Part shown: piece after piece, positions 1 to 4,883 of the stretch
How positions within the stretch are numbered: position 1 is the first letter of the stretch
How the letters are laid out: each line of letters begins with the position of its first letter
Translations under genes and position numbers: made by a program
The notes under the pieces: model-generated
Told to the model about the DNA's origin: nothing
What the model saw: the letters and a program-made list of their open reading frames with translations, nothing else
Databases searched by the model: none
From: JACJXF01 sp964349045
GTDB lineage: Bacteria; Bacteroidota; Bacteroidia; Bacteroidales; GCA-2748055
Assembly (NCBI GenBank): GCA_964349045.1
Contig: CAYGFI010000178.1
Span: 1 to 9,477, forward strand
Direction of reading: 5' to 3'
DNA: 9,477 nucleotides

Positions 1-2
1 AT

Positions 3-133
3 GGAAGATGGAAGATGGAAGACGGGAGACCGAAGACGGAAGAGGGAAGACGGAAGACGGAAGACGGAAGACGGGAGACGGGAGACGGGAGACGGAAGAC
101 GGAAGACGGAAGACGGAAGACGGAAGACGGAAG
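3..133 (+). repeat. Tandem heptamer array A (GGAAGAC units)
   Basis: About 18.7 tandem copies of a 7-bp unit run from base 3 to base 133. The consensus is GGAAGAC. The most frequent variant is GGGAGAC (units at 24, 73, 80 and 87), and GGAAGAT occurs twice at the left end. The last copy ends as GGAAG before the sequence becomes unique. The + strand has about one C per unit and almost no T, so this is a strongly purine-skewed tract. The array begins within 3 bases of the window edge and may extend further left. Seven is not a multiple of three, so the tract encodes different peptides in each frame and is not obviously coding. Function is unknown. It resembles in style the short tandemly repeated heptanucleotides described in cyanobacteria, but I claim no homology. 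Confidence 0.95.
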
Positions 134-151
134 TATGTTATACGTATGGAG

Positions 152-159
152 TAACTTTG
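152..159 (+). promoter_or_regulatory. Candidate Bacteroidota -7 element (TAACTTTG)
   Basis: TAACTTTG matches the Bacteroidota sigma-ABfr -7 consensus TAnnTTTG exactly. It lies in the 45-bp unique spacer between the two heptamer arrays, on the strand of the downstream oxidoreductase gene. The expected -33 TTG/TTTG box, about 20 bases further upstream, is missing because that position falls at the end of array A. If the element is used, transcription would start near 166 and the roughly 210-base leader would contain all of array B. An 8-mer with four fixed bases fits by chance fairly often, so this is tentative. Confidence 0.3.
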
Positions 160-178
160 CATTTATATAATTCCTTAT

Positions 179-337
179 GACTTCAGACTCCGGACTTCTG
201 ACTTCAGACTCCGGACTTCTGACTTCAGACTCCGGACTTCTGACTTCTGACTCCGGACTTCTGACTCCGGACTTCTGACTTCAGACTTCCGGCTCCGGAC
301 TTCTGACTTCGGACTTCTGACTCCGGTCTTCCGGCTC
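179..337 (+). repeat. Tandem heptamer array B (GACTTCN / GACTCCG units)
   Basis: About 22 head-to-tail units of 7 bp (a few of 8 bp or shortened) run from 179 to 337. The unit types are GACTTCA, GACTCCG and GACTTCT. They are organised into a 21-bp higher-order repeat (A-type, CCG-type, T-type) with three perfect copies at 179-199, 200-220 and 221-241. After that the order scrambles, and the right end degenerates through GACTTCCG, GCTCCG and GTCTTCCG. Read on the opposite strand the units are NGAAGTC/NGGAGTC, one base away from the GGAAGAC/GGGAGAC units of array A. The two arrays are therefore inverted relatives. The array ends 42 bases before the start codon of the oxidoreductase gene and is probably in its leader or promoter region. 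Confidence 0.95.
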
Positions 338-379
338 AATTTCAAATTTTCCAAAAAAAAACCAGCTTAATCCATAACA

Positions 380-1888
380 ATGACTCATAAAAACAAAATT
401 AACCGCCGCCAGTTCATCGGCACCACCGCTACCGCATCCCTCGCATTTTCAATTGTTCCAAGACACGTACTGGGAGGTCCGGGAATCATCCCGCCAAGCG
501 ATAAAATCACAATCGGATATATAGGTTGTGGTACCCAGGGATTAAGGGAAATGGCCTCTCTTATCGCTAATCCTGCCCTGCAGATCGTTGCTGTATGCGA
601 TCCGAACAAGTTCAGTACAGATTATGTTGACTGGTCGTCACATGATGTGCGGGACAGTATACGTAAAGCATTAAATGATACTTCGTGGGGAAATGGTTTT
701 AACGGGATTCCCGGTGGGCGCGACATAGGTCAGGAATTTGTTCAGAAATATTATGGAAAATCCAAAGAGTCAGGAAATTTCAGGGGATGTACATCTTACG
801 AAGATTTTCGTGAATTACTGGAAAAAGAGAGTGATCTGGATGCCATTAAAATCATGACACCTGATCATCTTCACGCGGCTATCGCCATTGCCTCCATGAA
901 AAAAGGAAAGCACGTAGTTACTCATAAACCCATTGCTAACCGGATATCTGAGGCCAGACAGGTAATTGAAACGGCAAGGTTTACGGGTCTGAGTACTCAT
1001 CTACTCGCATGGAGCAAAAGACCAGACTATGAATTGATTAAAAAATGGATTGATGCCGGGTATATCGGCAAACTGAAGGAAATTCATAACTGGTCCAACC
1101 GGCCCGTATGGCCCCAGTGGCAATCTAATCCTATTGACTCTCCTCCCGTTCCAAAGGATTTTAACTGGGATTTATGGTTAGGTCCTGTTCCTGAGCGTCC
1201 GTACCACCCCAATTATACTCATGCAGTTTTTCGCGGCTGGTACGACTTTGGCGGGGGCAGCATTGCAGATATGGGACATTATAGCCTTTTCCCACTCTTT
1301 CTGACTTTGGGCATAAACAAACCGGCATTTGCTGCTGAATCATATGCTGCAACAACCTGTACCCTGAAGAATAATGTTGCTGTTGGCGTAGAGAACAAGG
1401 TCGCCTTCCCATTATCGTGTATCATTCGTTTCAAATTTGCAGCACTGACATATTTGCCACCCTTTGATCTTTTCTGGTACGACGGGGGTATGAAACCTGC
1501 TACCCCGGATGAACTTAGCTCGCAGGGAAAATCTCTGGCCCGTGAAGGTTTGATGTTCGTGGGAGATAAGGGCCTGATTATTGGCGGTTTCCGTGGAGAA
1601 GATCCGGTACTCCTCCCTGAAAACAAACTGGCGCTGCCCGGTGAACCAACACCGGAAGCTTATGGTCAAAGGACAAATGATGTATGGATCAATGCTTTTA
1701 AAAACAGGACTCAATCTCCCGGAAGCTTTCTTTATGCCGGTCCGGTGACAGAAACCATTCTTTTAGGTGCAGTTGCTTTACGCGCAGGAAAAAGGGTGGA
1801 GTATGATTCTGCTTCAATGAAAATCACCAATGTACCTGAAGCAAATCAGTTTCTTGTGAGGGAATACCGAAAAGGCTGGGAAATCTGA
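380..1888 (+). CDS. Tat-exported Gfo/Idh/MocA family oxidoreductase
   Basis: This is a predicted periplasmic NAD(P)-dependent sugar oxidoreductase or redox-assisted glycoside-processing enzyme of 502 residues. The N-terminus carries a twin-arginine signal (NRRQFIG at 8-14, then a hydrophobic Ala/Ser/Thr stretch to about residue 27), so it should be exported folded with its cofactor. The Rossmann fold starts at about residue 43 with the dinucleotide loop GYIGCGTQG (46-54) and the acidic AVCDPN strand end (71-76). The family's usual EKP motif appears as THKPIA (181-186): the lysine is kept and the glutamate replaced by histidine. The second domain has YDFGGGSIADMGHY (288-301), and the C-terminal part has FDLFWYDGG (362-370), typical of the Bacteroidota/Planctomycetota subfamily with a dedicated C-terminal domain. 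The ATG at 380 is chosen because it begins the Tat signal. The leader has no Shine-Dalgarno sequence. Substrate cannot be read from the sequence. A link to the GH26 enzyme 5.5 kb away is possible but unsupported. Confidence 0.92.
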   Translation: MTHKNKINRRQFIGTTATASLAFSIVPRHVLGGPGIIPPSDKITIGYIGCGTQGLREMASLIANPALQIVAVCDPNKFSTDYVDWSSHDVRDSIRKALNDTSWGNGFNGIPGGRDIGQEFVQKYYGKSKESGNFRGCTSYEDFRELLEKESDLDAIKIMTPDHLHAAIAIASMKKGKHVVTHKPIANRISEARQVIETARFTGLSTHLLAWSKRPDYELIKKWIDAGYIGKLKEIHNWSNRPVWPQWQSNPIDSPPVPKDFNWDLWLGPVPERPYHPNYTHAVFRGWYDFGGGSIADMGHYSLFPLFLTLGINKPAFAAESYAATTCTLKNNVAVGVENKVAFPLSCIIRFKFAALTYLPPFDLFWYDGGMKPATPDELSSQGKSLAREGLMFVGDKGLIIGGFRGEDPVLLPENKLALPGEPTPEAYGQRTNDVWINAFKNRTQSPGSFLYAGPVTETILLGAVALRAGKRVEYDSASMKITNVPEANQFLVREYRKGWEI

Positions 1889-1899
1889 CAGGGGGAATA

Positions 1900-2583
1900 C
1901 TACCGGGCAACTACATGAAAACAATTCTGCTGCCGCTCGAAAGTGGCCCAGCATTTTTTCTCTTTTTTCAATTGCCAGATAACTTCAGCGAGGGCTTCCA
2001 TCAGGTATTTTTCATCGCAATTGGTTGAGAAAATCTTGGTTGAAGAGAATTTTATATAACTAATATCAAAAGCATTTCCATACAAATGGGGACTGTTGAG
2101 AGAAGCATTCCCATTGACACCCCTCAGACTTTTCAGCTTTTCATCAGTCCTTGTCATCGAAGTAACTTTAAAACTTGACCCTTTTAATCTTGTACCGGAA
2201 ATTTTCTTTTTAAATCTTTTGGAGATTTCAGTCAGAAGGTCTTTTGCATCTTTCGTCAGGTAAGGGTAACTATGCGACATTTCCCCGACGATGAATCCAT
2301 TACCGCTTTTAATTTCAAATAGTTTCCCTTTTTCTGCCAATGCAGTTAATTCATGTTCATTACTGCACTTTTTAATTCCCGATACTTTTGAATAGGAAAT
2401 ATAATCAGGGATTTTATCAGTGAGCTTTTTACTGAATACAGGTTGTTTGTAATCGATACATGTGAGACCCAGTAAATCCCTGACAAACCGCCTGGTTTTT
2501 TTAGGTTTAATGACTGTGATTACAAGCAAAACCAGTAAGGAAAATGTAATTATGTAACCGGTAATTCCGAGTGTCCTTTTCAC
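1900..2583 (-). CDS. Membrane-anchored M15-like (DUF5715-type) putative peptidase
   Basis: This 227-residue protein has one N-terminal transmembrane helix (about 7-25) followed by basic residues (PKKTRR, 27-32). It is probably anchored in the inner membrane with its domain in the periplasm. The C-terminal half looks like an M15/VanY-type zinc peptidase fold: TSMTRT (141-146) matches the strand before the active site, SPHLYGNAFD (164-173) fits the SxHxxGxAxD zinc motif (His166, Asp173), and CFHVVA (221-226) supplies a likely third ligand, His223. Family members trim D-Ala-containing peptidoglycan stems, so cell-wall remodelling is the likely role. Glu216 lies seven residues before His223 rather than the three usual in VanX/VanY, so the catalytic base is uncertain. 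The gene starts with GTG: an in-frame TAA lies two codons upstream, which excludes a longer form, and an AGGAG supports the start. It converges on the oxidoreductase gene, leaving 11 bases between the stop codons. The DUF5715 assignment is from memory of the family pattern. Confidence 0.82.
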   Translation of the reverse strand: MKRTLGITGYIITFSLLVLLVITVIKPKKTRRFVRDLLGLTCIDYKQPVFSKKLTDKIPDYISYSKVSGIKKCSNEHELTALAEKGKLFEIKSGNGFIVGEMSHSYPYLTKDAKDLLTEISKRFKKKISGTRLKGSSFKVTSMTRTDEKLKSLRGVNGNASLNSPHLYGNAFDISYIKFSSTKIFSTNCDEKYLMEALAEVIWQLKKEKKCWATFERQQNCFHVVAR

Positions 2584-2589
2584 AAATTA

Positions 2590-2594
2590 CTCCT
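2590..2594 (-). promoter_or_regulatory. Shine-Dalgarno site for the GTG-started M15-like gene
   Basis: On the minus strand AGGAG stands 6 bases before the GTG codon at 2583 (AGGAGTAATTTGTG). Strong Shine-Dalgarno matches are uncommon in Bacteroidota leaders. Together with the in-frame stop at 2587-2589 it fixes the start of this gene. Confidence 0.65.
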
Positions 2595-2798
2595 GCTTTT
2601 TAATATTTTAGAATAAGAATTTCATTCATCACCAAGCTGGTTGTTTTCAAAAGATTCTGTCATAAGAATGCGATATAAACATAAGGAAAATACATCTTGT
2701 AATCATCTGTATTTTTATGAATTTACCATAAGTTATCGACATTTATTTCTTCTTTGACAGATTATTGATTTCCCCACGGGGAGGGTAACAATATTTAA

Positions 2799-2810
2799 AT
2801 AATTTTATAT
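2799..2810 (+). repeat. Left flanking direct repeat of the MITE-like element
   Basis: ATAATTTTATAT here is identical to bases 2962-2973 on the other side of the element, consistent with a target-site duplication. It is separated from the terminal repeat by 4 bases (CATT), whereas the right copy is separated by only 1 base. The element may therefore end slightly outside the perfect inverted repeats. An AT-only 12-mer could also coincide by chance in this context. Confidence 0.55.
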
Positions 2811-2814
2811 CATT

Positions 2815-2960
2815 GGTGTCCGGTAAAACGGATGAGATTCCTCGCTGCGCTCGGAATGACTAGCTAATTCGGGTTATGGTACCATAAACGACTGTCATTC
2901 TGATCGAAACGAAGTGAAGAGAAGAATCTCTAAATAGAATTTCTATATTTACCGGACACC
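2815..2960. mobile_element. MITE-like fold-back element with 13-bp terminal inverted repeats
   Basis: A 146-bp non-coding element begins with GGTGTCCGGTAAA (2815-2827) and ends with its perfect reverse complement (2948-2960). Inside lie two further inverted segments, 2834-2860 and 2894-2930. Both start GAGATTC and end GAATGAC when read inward from their own outer edge, but they differ in length (27 and 37 bp) and in middle sequence. A 14-bp palindrome sits between them. A 12-bp direct repeat flanks the element (2799-2810 and 2962-2973). There is no ORF, so movement would depend on a transposase encoded elsewhere that recognises the same ends. Its GC-richer core contrasts with the AT-rich surroundings. 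The nested inverted repeats could also form a cruciform, or an RNA hairpin if transcribed. The parent insertion-sequence family cannot be named from here. Confidence 0.8.
2874..2887. repeat. 14-bp perfect palindrome inside the fold-back element
   Basis: TTATGGTACCATAA is a perfect palindrome located in the loop between the two internal inverted segments of the MITE-like element. It could be the tip of a cruciform or a protein-binding site. It is not centred exactly on the element, whose midpoint is near 2887. Confidence 0.75.
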
Positions 2961-2961
2961 C

Positions 2962-2973
2962 ATAATTTTATAT
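2962..2973 (+). repeat. Right flanking direct repeat of the MITE-like element
   Basis: This is the second exact copy of ATAATTTTATAT, beginning one base after the right terminal inverted repeat. The bases beyond the two copies differ (CATT after the left copy, GTGA after the right), so the identity is limited to these 12 bp, as expected for a target duplication. Confidence 0.55.
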
Positions 2974-3085
2974 GTGAATAATCTGTGGCAGGATTCTATA
3001 GTTCAGAGTTAAAATAATTAACAATTTTTAACCATTAACCCTTTTATTTTTTCTCTCTCATTCTTATATTCACAGCGATTTTTTA

Positions 3086-3107
3086 AATTTATTTCATAAA
3101 ATAAATT
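3086..3107 (+). promoter_or_regulatory. AT-only hairpin directly upstream of gldA start
   Basis: AATTTATTT (3086-3094) and AAATAAATT (3099-3107) are perfect 9-bp inverted arms with a CATA loop, ending 3 bases before the gldA ATG. As RNA it would fold over the ribosome-loading zone, although an all-A/U stem is weak. It could equally be an operator. Palindromic AT sequence can also arise by chance in so AT-rich a leader. Confidence 0.4.
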
Positions 3108-3110
3108 CTT

Positions 3111-4037
3111 ATGGATATTGTAATTGAGAATCTCACAAAGAAATATGGTGACCAGAAAGCGGTGGATAATATTTCGCTTAAAGTTGCAACCGGTGAAATA
3201 TTAGGCTTTCTTGGACCTAATGGTGCCGGTAAAACCACTACAATGAAAATTATTACAAATTTTATTGCAGCCGATGAAGGTAAAGTATATATCGGCGGGA
3301 AATCTCTTACTGATCATCCCTATGAACTAAAAAAGCATATCGGGTACCTCTCGGAGAATAATCCTTTATACCAGGATATGCCGGTTATCGATTTTCTGAA
3401 TTTTTGTGCTAAAATTCACGGTATTGAAAAAAGCCGTATTCCTGCACGTGTGATTGAAATGATCCGGACAACAGGACTTAACAGGGAAAAACATAAAAAA
3501 ATAGGTGAATTATCAAAAGGTTACCAGCAAAGGGTTGGTCTGGCCCAGGCAATCATTCATAATCCAGAGATTTTAATTCTTGATGAACCCACCTCCGGAC
3601 TTGATCCAAACCAGATTGCTGAAATTCGTAAGCTGATCCGTGAATTGGGTCGTGAAAAAACTGTTATTCTCAGCACTCATATCCTTCCGGAGGTAGAAGC
3701 TACCTGCGACAGGATTTTCATAATAAATAAAGGTAAAATAGTTGCTGACGGAACTACCGAAAGTTTACGAAAACAAGCTCAGGGTTCAGATATTCTCAGT
3801 GTAAAAATTGAAGATGGAGATCCTAACAGGATTTTTAAATCGCTGCAGTCTCTGAAATCTGTCATAATGGTTGATTTTGCAGACCGGAAATTAGACCGGT
3901 TTAAAATACATTGTTCTTCAAATGATGTAAAACGTGACATATTCAAACTTTGTGTTGATAATAATTGGGTGCTTACGGAATTATTCACGCATGAAACTAA
4001 ACTTGAAGATATATTCAGAGACTTAACCATGAATTAA
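3111..4037 (+). CDS. gldA: GldA-type ABC transporter ATP-binding protein
   Basis: This is the cytoplasmic ATPase of an ABC-2-type transporter, 308 residues, full length for the GldA/CcmA-like group. Walker A is GPNGAGKTT (35-43), the signature is LSKGYQQR (134-141, the variant usual for this group instead of LSGGQ), Walker B is ILILDEP (154-160), the D-loop is SGLD (162-165) and the switch histidine is His190. The Q-loop region reads IGYLSENNPLY (77-87), with Ser-Glu where many ABC proteins have Gln. This is common in the group. After about residue 220 a C-terminal accessory domain ends in a LEDIF segment typical of these ATPases. It is first in a four-gene operon, and gldF starts 12 bases after its stop. 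F. johnsoniae GldA is associated with gliding, but homologues occur in non-gliding Bacteroidota, so the symbol marks the family, not a proven role. Confidence 0.93.
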   Translation: MDIVIENLTKKYGDQKAVDNISLKVATGEILGFLGPNGAGKTTTMKIITNFIAADEGKVYIGGKSLTDHPYELKKHIGYLSENNPLYQDMPVIDFLNFCAKIHGIEKSRIPARVIEMIRTTGLNREKHKKIGELSKGYQQRVGLAQAIIHNPEILILDEPTSGLDPNQIAEIRKLIRELGREKTVILSTHILPEVEATCDRIFIINKGKIVADGTTESLRKQAQGSDILSVKIEDGDPNRIFKSLQSLKSVIMVDFADRKLDRFKIHCSSNDVKRDIFKLCVDNNWVLTELFTHETKLEDIFRDLTMN

Positions 4038-4049
4038 AACTGTAATCAA

Positions 4050-4775
4050 ATGAACACAATATGGATAATTACAAAGCGGGAGTTAAACTCTTTTTTCGAT
4101 TCACTGATAGCTTTTATTATGATCATTCTTTTCCTGGGCTTTAGTGGGTTTTTTACATGGATTTCAGGCTCCGATATTTTCTTAATTGGGCAAGCCAGCC
4201 TTCGCCCCTTCTTTTCAATAGCTTACTGGACCCTGTTTTTCTTTATTCCTGCTTTAACGATGCGGTTAATTGCAGAAGAAAAAAAGACAGGTACGATTGA
4301 AATGTTGCTGACGAAACCCGTGACCGACAGGCAGGTAATAATTGGTAAATTCATGTCAACCCTCATTTTGATAATAATTGCCCTTGCATTTACATTGCCT
4401 TATGTTATTACAATTTCCAGGATTGGCAATATTGATTCTGGCGGAACTATCTGTGGTTATCTCGCTCTGGTGCTAATGAGCGCTGCTTATACCAGTATTG
4501 GAATATTCACCAGCAGTATAACCAATAACCAGATTGTCGCTTTTCTTTCCGCCTTGTTTATCGGTTTGTTCTTCCATATCATATTTGATGTATTAGCCAG
4601 TGGGATGACGGGATTCCTTGGTATGGTTATCAGTACACTGAGTGTTCCGACTCATTTTGAGAGCCTCTCCCGGGGAGTGGTTGACTCAAAAGACCTGATT
4701 TACTTCGGTTCAATAATTTTCCTGGGTTTATTCCTTTCCGAAGTATCCCTGGCTAAACGGAATGCATTCAATTAG
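4050..4775 (+). CDS. gldF: GldF-type ABC-2 permease
   Basis: This 241-residue integral membrane subunit is the partner of the preceding ATPase. About six hydrophobic helices are visible: roughly 18-38, 55-72, 100-122, 134-155, 160-182 and 215-231. Between helices 2 and 3 lies the cytoplasmic coupling segment RLIAEEKKTGTIEMLLTKP (72-90), the hallmark of ABC-2 permeases of the GldF/NosY type and the expected contact with the ATPase. No periplasmic domain is large enough to bind a substrate, which fits a system that uses separate auxiliary proteins. It follows gldA by 12 bases without its own promoter. There is no Shine-Dalgarno match before its ATG. A 108-bp gap separates it from gldG. Confidence 0.93.
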   Translation: MNTIWIITKRELNSFFDSLIAFIMIILFLGFSGFFTWISGSDIFLIGQASLRPFFSIAYWTLFFFIPALTMRLIAEEKKTGTIEMLLTKPVTDRQVIIGKFMSTLILIIIALAFTLPYVITISRIGNIDSGGTICGYLALVLMSAAYTSIGIFTSSITNNQIVAFLSALFIGLFFHIIFDVLASGMTGFLGMVISTLSVPTHFESLSRGVVDSKDLIYFGSIIFLGLFLSEVSLAKRNAFN

Positions 4776-4883
4776 TTGCGGACTTTATCCAATCCAAACA
4801 CATGCATTTAGAAAATAGTAATGCAGATAATCCTATAAAGACCTGACTATCAAAAAGTATCCAATCTGAAAAAATAAAGACAA

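Larger units (their letters stand above)
2584..3110. other. Divergent intergenic region between the M15-like gene and gldA
   Basis: These 527 bp separate two divergently transcribed genes and must contain both promoters. The left part (2584-2798) is unique AT-rich sequence with no convincing ORF. It has an isolated TTGACA at 2754-2759 without a -10 partner, and a short palindrome TCCCCACGGGGA at 2771-2782. The middle (2799-2973) is the MITE-like element with its flanking repeats. The right part (2974-3110) is a very AT-rich gldA leader. I found no exact TAnnTTTG box on the gldA strand in 2974-3110, and only a one-mismatch candidate (TATGTTTA) for the M15-like gene, so neither promoter can be assigned. 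Confidence 0.7.

Noticed and set aside
1..180. Open frame from ATG at base 1 to TGA at 178-180 encoding 59 residues with a repeating EDGRRKT heptapeptide
   Set aside because: The frame is open only because the 7-bp repeat contains no stop in any register. It lacks a leader within the window, has low-complexity highly charged content, and the related array B is full of stops. A tandem repeat explains it better than a gene.
3..337. CRISPR array
   Set aside because: Units are 7 bp, contiguous and without spacers. There is no repeat-spacer alternation and no cas gene.
1161..1714. Several minus-strand open frames inside the oxidoreductase gene
   Set aside because: They have no recognisable domains, are rich in Arg/Ser/Cys/Pro as expected for antisense frames, and lie wholly opposite a well-supported gene.
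2754..2782. Sigma-70-like promoter starting from TTGACA at 2754-2759
   Set aside because: No -10-like sequence occurs at the proper spacing (the region there is CCCCACGGGG), and Bacteroidota use a different promoter pattern.
2815..2960. Rho-independent terminator for the M15-like gene or another transcript
   Set aside because: The position is upstream of both divergent genes, the repeats are far too long and nested for a terminator, and no T-tract follows the structure. A mobile element fits better.
4776..4883. Small ORF or separate promoter in the gldF-gldG gap
   Set aside because: The only ATG frame (from about 4802) gives 14 codons without a ribosome site, and no TAnnTTTG box is present. 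The gap is simply an untranslated stretch within the operon.
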